Notes: generated by a model from the letters alone, not told the origin. A DNA stretch of 64,000 bases from CP2-2F sp034436355 (GCA_034436355.1 DAOTVQ010000022.1:29205-93204), one strand, 5' to 3'. Shown: positions 8,595 to 16,563, counted from the stretch's first letter. Numbers and translations: made by a program.

Positions 8595-9391
8595 GGCGTC
8601 GCTTCCTCAGCAAACGCGCCGCTCTCCTCACCCAGATAGGGCAGTGTATTGGGCATGAACACAGAGCGCAGCAGCTTGCTCACATCATATTTGCCACAAG
8701 CAGGGCAGTTGCCCAAACTCACCCAACATTCAAGGTGAAAGGCTGCCCCGCACGCCGAATTTGGGCAGTATGCCACGTATTGTCCCGCCTGAAAGGGCTG
8801 TGCATCTACGCCGGGCGTGCCAGCCAAGCAGCGTTTGCCCTGTGTGACGACCGGGCTGTTGGCAGCCAGTTGCTCAATCAGGATGCCGCGCCCTGCCAAC
8901 AGGCGTTTGAGCGTGGCGCGAATCGGGTATAGGCAGCCGGGATTAGAACAAAACTCATGCTCAAACCAGCACTCTTTGTGATGTGGCAGACCGCAGCGCG
9001 GGCAAATGACCACCTCATCGCCTGTGCGGTAATCCAGCCGACAGACCGGACAGCGCTTGCCGATCAGTGCTGAGCCAACGGCGACTTCTTGCAGGGTCAT
9101 CTCCCAAAAGAGCATCTCCATATCGCCGATTTGCAGGCGGCTGCCCTGCCGCAGCACGCGCAGACCAACCACACGGCGTCCGTTCACGCGCACACGCGGA
9201 TCGCCGCGCAGGTTGACCAGCAGCGGCACTTGATAAACTTTTGCACGGGTGATGATCGCGTGTGGTTTGCCTTCGCCTCTCCCAAAGCGTGTGCTGCCGT
9301 TTTCGGCAACGCGCAGCAGCACAGGATCAGCATCCGAGAAGGTGTATTCGCCGAGCGTGCCATCAGCGTTTTGAAAGGTCAGGACGGGCAT
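8591..9391 (-). CDS. FHA-like plus double RING-like zinc protein, candidate E3
   Basis: A 266-residue protein. Residues 1-98 look like an FHA-type beta sandwich: RVRVNGRRV then LRQGSRLQIGD, as at the C-terminal end of FHA domains. The phosphothreonine-binding Ser-His pair is not obvious, so binding may differ. Residues 114-153 form a RING-like binuclear treble clef: C114, C117, C130, C133, H138, C141, C148, C153. A second clef follows: C209, C214, H219, C222, C229, C232, ending NCPACGKYD. Prokaryotic RING proteins in operons with E1 and E2 are known from comparative genomics and from the archaeal Caldiarchaeum ubiquitin operon; by that analogy this is the E3 that recruits targets. E3 activity is inference. 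It lies 19 bases after the HEAT gene and overlaps the E1 gene by 4. Confidence 0.65.
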   Translation of the reverse strand: MPVLTFQNADGTLGEYTFSDADPVLLRVAENGSTRFGRGEGKPHAIITRAKVYQVPLLVNLRGDPRVRVNGRRVVGLRVLRQGSRLQIGDMEMLFWEMTLQEVAVGSALIGKRCPVCRLDYRTGDEVVICPRCGLPHHKECWFEHEFCSNPGCLYPIRATLKRLLAGRGILIEQLAANSPVVTQGKRCLAGTPGVDAQPFQAGQYVAYCPNSACGAAFHLECWVSLGNCPACGKYDVSKLLRSVFMPNTLPYLGEESGAFAEEATP

Positions 9392-9410
9392 CAGAACACC
9401 TCACAGTGCG

Positions 9411-10259
9411 CTAAAACGGAATATCCTCATCGGCGAAAGAAGAGATTACATCAACCCTAGGGTCGTCTTCTGCTTGCGGCGCAGCAGGCGGCGTTTCCGC
9501 CTTTTTCAAGGGCGGTTCAGCCTGATCTTCGGGCGCGCTCAACAGCCTATCTAATGCCTCTTGCGCTTCCCAACGGATGACAATATCCGCATCGTTCAGC
9601 AAGCCAATCAGCGTATCTATGGCGGCTTCGCCGCCCAAGCTGCCAACGGCGCCGACTGCCGCCAAACGCACAGGCTGTTCCCATGCTGCATCGAGGAAGT
9701 GTGCCACCAAGCCTAAATGCGCCTCTGCGCTGCCCACTTTGCCCAAGCCGCTCAGGGCGTGCCGCACGATGGCGGGGCTATGCCGCTCATGGGTTTGCAG
9801 GGTTTGGGTCAGGTGTGCCAGCATTTCAGCGGCAGCATCCTGATCCTGCACGCTTTGCGAATCCGTACTGGGGCGTGGCGTGGGGCGCTGCCCAAACAAG
9901 CCACCAAACAGACCAAACGGGCGTGGCGGCGTATTTTCGGGCGTCTCGGCGGATGGTGAAGGCGGGTTACCAAGTGGGCGCGTACCAAAAGACGGCGGCG
10001 TGAAAGGGCGGGCTGCCGCGCTGCTTGGTGATGATGGCGACGAAGGGATGCCATAGGCAGGGCGCCCGAACCTGAGGCGGGTTGCCTCAGGCGGTGGCGA
10101 AGCAGACTCAGCCGATTGCCCTTCCGCACTCGGTTCGGCAGGCGGTTGGGACTGGCGGCGGGCAAGCGATTGCAGCCATTCCATTGGATCAGCGCCACCG
10201 CGCTGACGCTCTGGTTGCAGTTCATCCTCAGGGTTGGGCGGTGTTGGGCGGTCGGTCAC
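9411..10259 (-). CDS. HEAT-repeat protein with disordered N-terminus
   Basis: A 282-residue protein in two parts. Residues 1-140 are rich in Pro, Ser, Ala and Gly with many short charged stretches, probably unfolded. Residues about 145-250 contain HEAT/PBS-lyase-type helical pairs: HSPAIVRHALSGLGKVGSAE, PVRLAAVGAVGSLGGEAAID, then DIVIRWEAQEALDRLL. The tail ends VDVISSFADEDIPF, an acidic-hydrophobic C-terminus that could be a short linear motif. Such solenoids usually hold partner proteins, so in this operon it may be a scaffold or substrate adaptor between the pupylation and E1-E2-RING genes. No catalytic residues are visible. It begins 17 bases after the pafA stop. Confidence 0.7.
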   Translation of the reverse strand: MTDRPTPPNPEDELQPERQRGGADPMEWLQSLARRQSQPPAEPSAEGQSAESASPPPEATRLRFGRPAYGIPSSPSSPSSAAARPFTPPSFGTRPLGNPPSPSAETPENTPPRPFGLFGGLFGQRPTPRPSTDSQSVQDQDAAAEMLAHLTQTLQTHERHSPAIVRHALSGLGKVGSAEAHLGLVAHFLDAAWEQPVRLAAVGAVGSLGGEAAIDTLIGLLNDADIVIRWEAQEALDRLLSAPEDQAEPPLKKAETPPAAPQAEDDPRVDVISSFADEDIPF

Positions 10260-10276
10260 AGCGCACCTCTCAAAGC

Positions 10277-11713
10277 TCAGCTAGATAGTTTGCCATTGTT
10301 CAGCAGGGCGTAGGTATCGGGCGAGAAGAAGGTGAACGGATCGTGCAGTTCCACCCGCTGCCCACCTACGCGCACCTCGTTCCAATTTTTCACCTCAACA
10401 CGCCCACTCGTCCGCCGCGCAGAGGCGATCACCTCGCCGCGCACCCGCGCACGGGTATAGGGCGGCGGCGCAGCCTGTGCCATCCGCACCGACTCGACAT
10501 CCCACAATGTATCCAGTGCATCGGCGCCCTGTTGGCTTCGCAGCAGTTTGTAGAAAAGGCTTTGGGCAGGGTCAACATTATGGTACTGAATGTCCAACTC
10601 TTGCAGCTTATAGCGGATTGGGTGTTTGTCCAGATCAGGCGTATCCCAGCTTAGCCCATTGCTCACAAGCAGGCGATCCAGCACGCTTTTCTTGGTGATC
10701 CAATCAATTTTGCCAAATAAACGGGCAGGTGCGCGCTGCAAAGCGTCGAGCGTTTCTGCCCACAACGCGATCAGCTCGCGCTCTTCGTCAGAGGTTGGGT
10801 AACGTTCGGCGTAGCGCAGCACCTGCTCTAGGTAAAGGCGCTGAACGTCAATTGCCGTCATTTGGCGTCCGTCGTAGAGCGGCAGCAGCGCCGTGCAGCT
10901 TGGATCGCGGGAGACGGCGTGCATGGCGCGCACAGGGTCTTTCAGGTGCGGAATGGCGCCGATCTCAAGGTCTTCCAGCAGGCGCAGCAGCAAGCCAAAG
11001 GTGCCAACTTTCAGGAAGGTGCCATAGCCGGACATGCAGGCATCGCCCAAGATCAGGTGCAGGCGACGGTAGCCGCCTTCGCTGAACGGCTCATTTTCGC
11101 GCCCCAAGTTGAACAAGCCGCGCATATCGCGTGTATCCCGCGAGACGACGGCGTTCATAAAATCGGCGCGCTGCCCAAGCTGGAAAGCGAAGCCTTGCTC
11201 GCCGCGCCGCCCTAAGCCAACCCGTCCCGGCGCGCAAAGGATCAGGCGCGTTGCCAAGAACGGCACAAGGTAGCGGATCGACAGGCGCAAATAGTCCTCA
11301 TGATCGAGCCATGCCGTCTCGCGCTCTGCCATGTAGTTTTCGTGACAGCCGTAGGTGTTGCCGTGAACATCTACGTTGTTCTTGACGATCAGGAATCGCC
11401 CGCGAAAGCCATCCACACGCAGCGATTCCTGTGCGCTGGGCAGCAGCATCGCCATCAGGGCATCGGCTGCCTTGTCATAGAGCGCGATCTCGCGTGCGCT
11501 GCGGCATTCTGGGTGCGCCCACTCGGCATGACCAACGTCGTGGTAGAACTTTGCGCCGTTGGCAATATACATGCTCTCGCTCAGCCCGATTGCCTCTGTG
11601 AGGGCATGGCGCAGCGCGCTAACGAGCGTTTCTTTGGTTGGATCGCTGGTGCCTTTCTCGGAGAGGAAAGACACGCCATATTCCGTCTCTAGGCTGAAGA
11701 TTCGCTCTCGCAT
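10277..11713 (-). CDS. pafA: Pup--protein ligase PafA (divergent)
   Basis: A 478-residue glutamine-synthetase-fold enzyme that uses ATP to join the C-terminal glutamate of Pup to lysines of target proteins. The metal-binding LETEYGV sits at 8-14 (E9, E11). The catalytic aspartate is D59 in FYHDVGHAEW, matching YLDVGSHPEY of mycobacterial PafA, and KNNVDVHGNTYGCHENY follows. It lacks the long loop that marks Dop, which is why it is called PafA. It is divergent: the usual INTRDEPHAD reads NLGRENEPFSE, and HPEY reads HAEW. It still keeps GYRRLHLILGDACMS and TFLKVGT. The C-terminal domain (about 390-478) is present. The gene is 69 bases downstream of pup, with a GC hairpin between. Ligase function is likely but the changed active-site loop should be tested. 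Confidence 0.8.
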   Translation of the reverse strand: MRERIFSLETEYGVSFLSEKGTSDPTKETLVSALRHALTEAIGLSESMYIANGAKFYHDVGHAEWAHPECRSAREIALYDKAADALMAMLLPSAQESLRVDGFRGRFLIVKNNVDVHGNTYGCHENYMAERETAWLDHEDYLRLSIRYLVPFLATRLILCAPGRVGLGRRGEQGFAFQLGQRADFMNAVVSRDTRDMRGLFNLGRENEPFSEGGYRRLHLILGDACMSGYGTFLKVGTFGLLLRLLEDLEIGAIPHLKDPVRAMHAVSRDPSCTALLPLYDGRQMTAIDVQRLYLEQVLRYAERYPTSDEERELIALWAETLDALQRAPARLFGKIDWITKKSVLDRLLVSNGLSWDTPDLDKHPIRYKLQELDIQYHNVDPAQSLFYKLLRSQQGADALDTLWDVESVRMAQAAPPPYTRARVRGEVIASARRTSGRVEVKNWNEVRVGGQRVELHDPFTFFSPDTYALLNNGKLSS

Positions 11714-11747
11714 GGCGCTCCCTTTGGTTGTGGATCGATCAGAGTGT

Positions 11748-11769
11748 GGGACGGCGGCGCTGCCGTCCC
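11748..11769 (-). other. Hairpin between pup and pafA
   Basis: GGGACGGC (11748-11755) and GCCGTCCC (11762-11769) form a perfect 8-bp stem with a 6-base loop in the only long gap of the operon. No T-run follows on the minus strand, so it is better read as an RNA-processing or stability hairpin that could set pup mRNA above the downstream genes. Confidence 0.4.
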
Positions 11770-11782
11770 GTCTGGTGTGCAG

Positions 11783-12022
11783 TTATTCGCCCGTCTCTTG
11801 GCGGAAACGGCGCACAAATTCCTCAGAGTTGGTGGTGCGGAGTTCTGGGCGCTGCTCAGATTCGCCGCCAATCGTCTCGACAGGCACCTCTTCGCCGCCG
11901 AAAAAGTCGCTCAGCACGTCCTCAATGACATCACGGATAGGCGCGGCGGACTCCTGCGCCGAACCACCTGATTCGCTGCTGACGCCCTGCTGACCGCGTG
12001 TGATCTGATCTTGATCGCTCAT
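11783..12022 (-). CDS. pup: Prokaryotic ubiquitin-like protein Pup (UBact-like tail)
   Basis: A 79-residue acidic, probably disordered protein modifier. Its end, NSEEFVRRFRQETGE, lines up with the ENAEDFVRAYVQKGGQ tail of mycobacterial Pup. The last residue is already glutamate, so no deamidation is needed before ligation by PafA. The penultimate pair is Thr-Gly rather than Gly-Gly, which, as I recall, resembles the UBact variant from Nitrospirae and other phyla rather than actinobacterial Pup. A helix-forming stretch IRDVIEDVLSDFF at about 29-41 could be the ATPase-binding segment. The start ATG has GGAGG nine bases upstream, inside the last codons of dop; the gap between dop and pup is 2 bases. 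It is longer than the usual 60-70 residues. Confidence 0.85.
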   Translation of the reverse strand: MSDQDQITRGQQGVSSESGGSAQESAAPIRDVIEDVLSDFFGGEEVPVETIGGESEQRPELRTTNSEEFVRRFRQETGE

Positions 12023-12024
12023 CC

Positions 12025-13902
12025 CTAGTATCCTCCATAACTATAGCTATCGTAGGTGCCATAACTGCGATAGTATGGCTGCGTAATCGGCTTCAAAGCG
12101 CGGATTAGCCCTTGCAAGTCGGTCACATCTGCCAAGAGCGCTTCGACATCAGCGCGTGTACCGTTCATCGGATCGGGCATGGCAAGGTAAATATCTTGCG
12201 TCATGTATGGCTCACGGAAGCTGACTTCCGACCAATCGGCGTGGGAAACATGCTCGCCAAAGCGCCCTAGCAGCGTGCCGCGCAAATAGGCGCGTGTATC
12301 TTCCGGCGGCGTGCTGATGAAGTGTTCGATCTCAGCATCGCTAACCAGACGTTCCACAGCGCCGCTTGCCTGCAAACGGTAGAAAATGCCGTTGCTGCGC
12401 GCATCGCTGCCGCGCCGAATATCGTGATACTCTAGATCGAGGCGGCGCAGGCTGAAGTAGATTTCGCGCTGCCGCCAGTAATCGGCATAGCTGAGCTTGT
12501 GGCGCGCCATATAGTCCTCAAGGTAGGTGCCGCGCACGCCATGCAGCCGCTTAACTGCTGCCTGAATATCTTCAGGGCGATCCCCGATCACCTCACGAGT
12601 CTGATCCAAGGTTAGCTCAATGGGCAGTTCCCAGAGTGCCACTTGCGACCAATCGGCGCGCTGGCTGGTTAGGTAGCGCTCTAGCAAGTTGCGCTTGATC
12701 GCCCAGTCCAAGCGGGTGCTGAGCAAACGCCAATCACGCCCGATCTTATCGAGTGTATCCGCCCACACGCTCAGCACTTCGCGGTAAGCAGCCAGCATGT
12801 CATCGTCAAATTCACTGGCTTTTGCCTCCACATAATCGCGGGCAGCGGCGTAAAATTGGCGCTGCATCTCCAAGGCTGTGATTGTACCGCCGCTATCCAA
12901 CTGAAGCGGCTGGCTGAAGGTCAGATCGCGGGAGATGAACTGATAGGCATCAATCGGATCATCTAGGGTGAAGTTGAGGGCAATGGCGTTATCCTCAAGC
13001 ATCATCAGGATGATCTGCGTGGTGCCAACCTTCAAAAATGTGCCATATTCTGCCATATTGGCATCGCCCAAGATGACGTGCAAGCGGCGGTATTCATCCC
13101 GTGCGGCGTGCGGCTCGTCACGGGTGTTGATCAGGGGACGGTTGTGCGTGGTCTGCAAGCCGATCAGCGTCTCGAAGAAATCGGCGCGCTGCGTGAGCTG
13201 ATAGCCATTGGCGGCGCGCTCGTTTTCCGAGCCAACCTTGCCCGATCCACAGAAGATGGCGCGGCTGGTCAGGAACGGGATCAGGACGCGCAGCGTGCGG
13301 TGAAAACGGCGCATGATCAGGTCTTCATAAAGCGCCGCCGAGAGCAGATAGTTCTCGTGGCAGCCGTAGCTGTTGCCTTTATGATCGCTGTTGTTCTTGT
13401 AGATGGCGATTTCTTCACCGGCGCCAAGCACAGCACGCGCATTGGCACGCTGCCGCGAACGCTCTACGATCAGTTCACCGGCTTTATCAGCAGCCACAAC
13501 GGTGCGCGGCAAGCGCGTTTCTGCCGTGCAGTATTCGGGATGGGCGTGGTCAATGTAAAAGCGCGATCCGTTCGGCAGCATCAGGCTGGAATAATCCCAA
13601 CCGTAGGTTGCCATGTAGGTTTCGGCGCGGACGGGCTGCCCAGAGTCGAGCATCTCGACCAATGGCTCACCAGAGTCCAGCAGGCGAATGTCTTGGGTTT
13701 CGGGCAGGTTGTAGGCAGCCTGCTGTGCGCGGCGCACTTCACGCAGGCGCGCCTCTTTGATCTTATGGCGGCGCAGCAGCGCGCCAGCTTCCTCGCACTG
13801 CCCAAGCACCAAGCGCGAGGCAACAAAGGGGTTGGATGCCGCCGCGTTTAGCACAAAAATGCCGTATTCCGTCTCAATCCCGATCAGTTTTGGCGTCGTC
13901 AA
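12025..13902 (-). CDS. dop: Depupylase/deamidase Dop (enlarged)
   Basis: A 625-residue relative of glutamine synthetase that removes Pup from proteins (and in actinobacteria deamidates Pup). GIETEYGIF holds metal ligands E10 and E12. A long basic Dop-loop at about 38-100 (LLRRHKIKEARLREVRRAQQ) distinguishes it from PafA. The catalytic aspartate is D118 in FYIDHAHPEY. INTRDEPHAARDEYRRLHV and GDANMAEYGTFLKVGTTQ follow. It is about 120 residues longer than mycobacterial Dop: an insertion at roughly 440-500 (GDRPEDIQAAVKRLHGVRG onward) and a Tyr/Gly/Ser tail YYRSYGTYDSYSYGGY. TTG start at 13902. With Pup ending in Glu, its role here is probably depupylation only. Confidence 0.85.
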   Translation of the reverse strand: MTTPKLIGIETEYGIFVLNAAASNPFVASRLVLGQCEEAGALLRRHKIKEARLREVRRAQQAAYNLPETQDIRLLDSGEPLVEMLDSGQPVRAETYMATYGWDYSSLMLPNGSRFYIDHAHPEYCTAETRLPRTVVAADKAGELIVERSRQRANARAVLGAGEEIAIYKNNSDHKGNSYGCHENYLLSAALYEDLIMRRFHRTLRVLIPFLTSRAIFCGSGKVGSENERAANGYQLTQRADFFETLIGLQTTHNRPLINTRDEPHAARDEYRRLHVILGDANMAEYGTFLKVGTTQIILMMLEDNAIALNFTLDDPIDAYQFISRDLTFSQPLQLDSGGTITALEMQRQFYAAARDYVEAKASEFDDDMLAAYREVLSVWADTLDKIGRDWRLLSTRLDWAIKRNLLERYLTSQRADWSQVALWELPIELTLDQTREVIGDRPEDIQAAVKRLHGVRGTYLEDYMARHKLSYADYWRQREIYFSLRRLDLEYHDIRRGSDARSNGIFYRLQASGAVERLVSDAEIEHFISTPPEDTRAYLRGTLLGRFGEHVSHADWSEVSFREPYMTQDIYLAMPDPMNGTRADVEALLADVTDLQGLIRALKPITQPYYRSYGTYDSYSYGGY

Positions 13903-13935
13903 AAAGGTTTCTCCATCCTAGCTGCTCTGCACGTC

Positions 13936-16422
13936 CTACGCGCCGTTAGGCTGGGCGTGCGGCTGTGCCACCTGGTACGGCTTGCTCTTCTCCATGCCCC
14001 ATGGGTCTTCTTCGGTTGCCTCCAAAAAGACCTTCACCGCACGAATATCGCCTTGCCGCGCCGCGCCCATGCCGATATTTTCATTCAGCCAGTGGGCAAC
14101 GAACTGCTCAGCGTTCTCGCGGAACTCATCAGCAAGTGCCGCCCGCAGATCGGGCAGGGCGATGCCAACTTTGCCGCTGCCCGCCGCGATCTGGCGCTTG
14201 AGGGCAGTCTTTTTAGCGCGAGAGACCATGCTCATCAGCACCGCACCACTGGCAAAATCACGTAGTGGAAAGACTAAACGCTCATCCGCGCCGTTTTGCG
14301 TTCGCACCGATGTTTCAAGGCGGCTGGTGGCGCTGTACAGCACGGCAAGCGTCTCGATGATGAGCGCTTCTGCCAATTGTTCACGGCGCGCCACCTCATG
14401 GATCAGGGCGTGCGCCTCAGCATCCGCCGCGATCAAAGCCCGCAGCGGCGCGCCGCCTGCCTCCCGCGGATCAAGCGCTTTGCGGGCATCGTATTTATCG
14501 GGCAGCGCCGCGCTTAAGGCAGCCCGTGTGCCTTCGGGCAGCAGCGCGCCAAACAGCTCGATGCAGCGGCGCGTGGTCGCCGTCTTAAAGGTGCTGGAGC
14601 GACCATAGGTCTCGGGTGCTTGCGGCAAATCGGCATCGCTCAGGGGCAAATCGGGCGTTAGGTAGAGCGACATGATCTGCAAGGCTGCCTCTTGCGTTGG
14701 ACGGTTGATCTTGATTTTCACATCAAGGCGACCCGGACGCAAGATTGCCGGATCGATCATATCGGAGCGGTTGCTGGCGCCAATGATGATGACGTTCTCG
14801 CTGCCTTCGACGCCGTCCATTTCGGCAAGGAACTGCGGCACGATGGTCGTTTCCACGTCCGAGGAGCGCCCGCTGCCGCGTGTGCGGAACATCGCCTCCA
14901 TCTCGTCAAAGAAGATGACAACAGGCGTGTAGAAGGATGCACGCGCCTTCGCATCCTCAAAAATCTTGCGGATGCGTGATTCCGTCTCGCCAACGTATTT
15001 GTTGAGCAATTCGGGACCTTTGACGTTCAAGAAATAGCTGCGGATGCCATCCTGACGGCGCACCACCTCGTTAATGCGCGCCAATGCCGCACTCGGATCG
15101 TCTAAATCCACCTCGTTCAGGCGCAGCTCTTCGGCAATCTCAAACAGATTTGGCACGGCATCGCCGCCGCGCAGCGCATGGAATGCCGCTAATGCCTCTG
15201 CGTCCTGCGGATTGGCGCGCAGCATCAGGTAGATTTCGATCAACTGCGCCAGCTTGCCCAAGTAAGCGCGAATGCTGAGCGTGAGCGAGTTGGCAACCGC
15301 TTTGGCGATCAGCGTTTTGCCACAGCCGGGCGGTCCATAAAGCAGAATGCCCTTCGGGCGCTCTAGCTGAAATTCATCAAACAGATTGCGGTGAATGTAG
15401 GGCAGTTCAATCGCATCCCGAATGGTGACGATCTGATCGTCCAAGCCGCCAATATCTTCGTAGCGCACGTCTGGCACTTGTTCAAGGGTCAGGCTGCCGC
15501 TTTCTTGGGCGGGCAGTTTCTCAAAGGCAAGCCCGAGACGCGGATCAACGCGCACCACATCACCGATTTCAACCGTGCTGTGGAAGAGCTGATCACTGAT
15601 TTCTACGACAGCCTCTGTGCTGCCAACGCGCACCTGCAAGCGCGGGCGAATTTTGGCAACGGCATGCTTGCCGCTCGGATCAATCTGCACAATGTCGCCG
15701 CGCTGAAGCGTCTCGGCAAGGGCGGGGTCACACAGCACGCTGAACTTTTCGCCGCTGAGCCACTGCACGCGCAAGCTGACGCCTTCGGGCGCCGAGAGCA
15801 GGCGCGCCGCATTATCAGGGCTAAGAATAGCGATCACTTCGGCAGTTTCACCGCGCAAAAAGTCTTGCCGAATGCCGACCACATTCCGCGCACGGTTCAG
15901 CACCACCTGTTGCCCTTCGCGCAGTTGGTCAATGGGCAGATCGGGCGCGGCAAGTTTCACCTCTAGGCGCTGCCCGTTGTAGCCGACGATCACATCTCGC
16001 CCGATCACGAGGATGTCGTGCAGTTGGTCGCGCAGCGTCTCTAGGCGTTGGCGGTCATCCGTTGTGAGGCTGCGCTGGATAGCGTCGTTCAGCACCTCTG
16101 CCAGCATCTCCCAGATCAGGTCATAGTCGCCTTCCAGTTCGACCATCTGCCCATTTTCGTCTACAATCTGCGGCTTGGGGCGCGGTGGGCAAACACCCAA
16201 AAACACGCCATATTCAAGCGGCGCGCTGCGTGCTTCTTCAAGGTCGCGCTGCGTCTTGATCAGCAGTTCGCGCAGGCGCTGAACGCCACTCAGCTTGCCA
16301 ACAAAGCCAAGCAGTTCCATCAGGCGGGTGCGTTCATCGGGCGGCGGTGGTGGCGTGGCGCGCAGTTTCTCTTTGACGAGGCTCTCTAACAGGTGGATCA
16401 GTGTTTCAGTGTCCGTCGGCAT
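13936..16422 (-). CDS. mpa: Mpa/ARC-type AAA+ unfoldase
   Basis: An 828-residue AAA+ ATPase of the proteasome-activator (Mpa/ARC) family. Order: N-terminal helical region (1-70, weak coiled coil), two OB-fold domains (about 140-300), then the AAA domain. Walker A GPPGCGKT is at 363-370, pore loop NKYVGETE near 474-481, Walker B VVIFFDE at 501-507, and the arginine-finger region is NRSDMIDPAILRPGR at 551-565. An insertion of about 75 residues (381-458) separates Walker A from SYFLNVKGPELL, where mycobacterial Mpa has a short loop. The C-terminus ends QVAQPHAQPNGA and lacks the GQYL-type proteasome docking motif. I use the ATG at 16422; an upstream in-frame start would add 38 low-complexity residues. 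First gene of the operon. Confidence 0.85.
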   Translation of the reverse strand: MPTDTETLIHLLESLVKEKLRATPPPPPDERTRLMELLGFVGKLSGVQRLRELLIKTQRDLEEARSAPLEYGVFLGVCPPRPKPQIVDENGQMVELEGDYDLIWEMLAEVLNDAIQRSLTTDDRQRLETLRDQLHDILVIGRDVIVGYNGQRLEVKLAAPDLPIDQLREGQQVVLNRARNVVGIRQDFLRGETAEVIAILSPDNAARLLSAPEGVSLRVQWLSGEKFSVLCDPALAETLQRGDIVQIDPSGKHAVAKIRPRLQVRVGSTEAVVEISDQLFHSTVEIGDVVRVDPRLGLAFEKLPAQESGSLTLEQVPDVRYEDIGGLDDQIVTIRDAIELPYIHRNLFDEFQLERPKGILLYGPPGCGKTLIAKAVANSLTLSIRAYLGKLAQLIEIYLMLRANPQDAEALAAFHALRGGDAVPNLFEIAEELRLNEVDLDDPSAALARINEVVRRQDGIRSYFLNVKGPELLNKYVGETESRIRKIFEDAKARASFYTPVVIFFDEMEAMFRTRGSGRSSDVETTIVPQFLAEMDGVEGSENVIIIGASNRSDMIDPAILRPGRLDVKIKINRPTQEAALQIMSLYLTPDLPLSDADLPQAPETYGRSSTFKTATTRRCIELFGALLPEGTRAALSAALPDKYDARKALDPREAGGAPLRALIAADAEAHALIHEVARREQLAEALIIETLAVLYSATSRLETSVRTQNGADERLVFPLRDFASGAVLMSMVSRAKKTALKRQIAAGSGKVGIALPDLRAALADEFRENAEQFVAHWLNENIGMGAARQGDIRAVKVFLEATEEDPWGMEKSKPYQVAQPHAQPNGA

Positions 16423-16563
16423 TACAATTCCATCACATCTGGCGCGGTGTGCGCCGCAAGCTAGGCGGACGGGACGCCATGCACTTCGGCTGAATGCACT
16501 CCCTATCGGGCGATCAGCAACTAGGGCGCATGTCACGAAAGAGTTACAAAGAAATCACAACTG

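Noticed and set aside
7791..8639. Long plus-strand frame opposite the E1 gene
   Set aside because: Low-complexity His/Ala/Arg-rich translation typical of an antisense shadow in GC-rich DNA; the minus-strand E1 has clear motifs.
11783..12022. Treating the 79-residue gene as the missing Gly-Gly ubiquitin-like modifier for the E1
   Set aside because: Its C-terminus is Thr-Gly-Glu and it aligns with Pup; use by the E1 is only a hypothesis and is listed as such.
16423..16536. 38-residue N-terminal extension of the mpa gene
   Set aside because: The extra residues are Arg/Ala-rich and unlike Mpa; the ATG at 16422 gives a normal start, and a promoter fits upstream of it.
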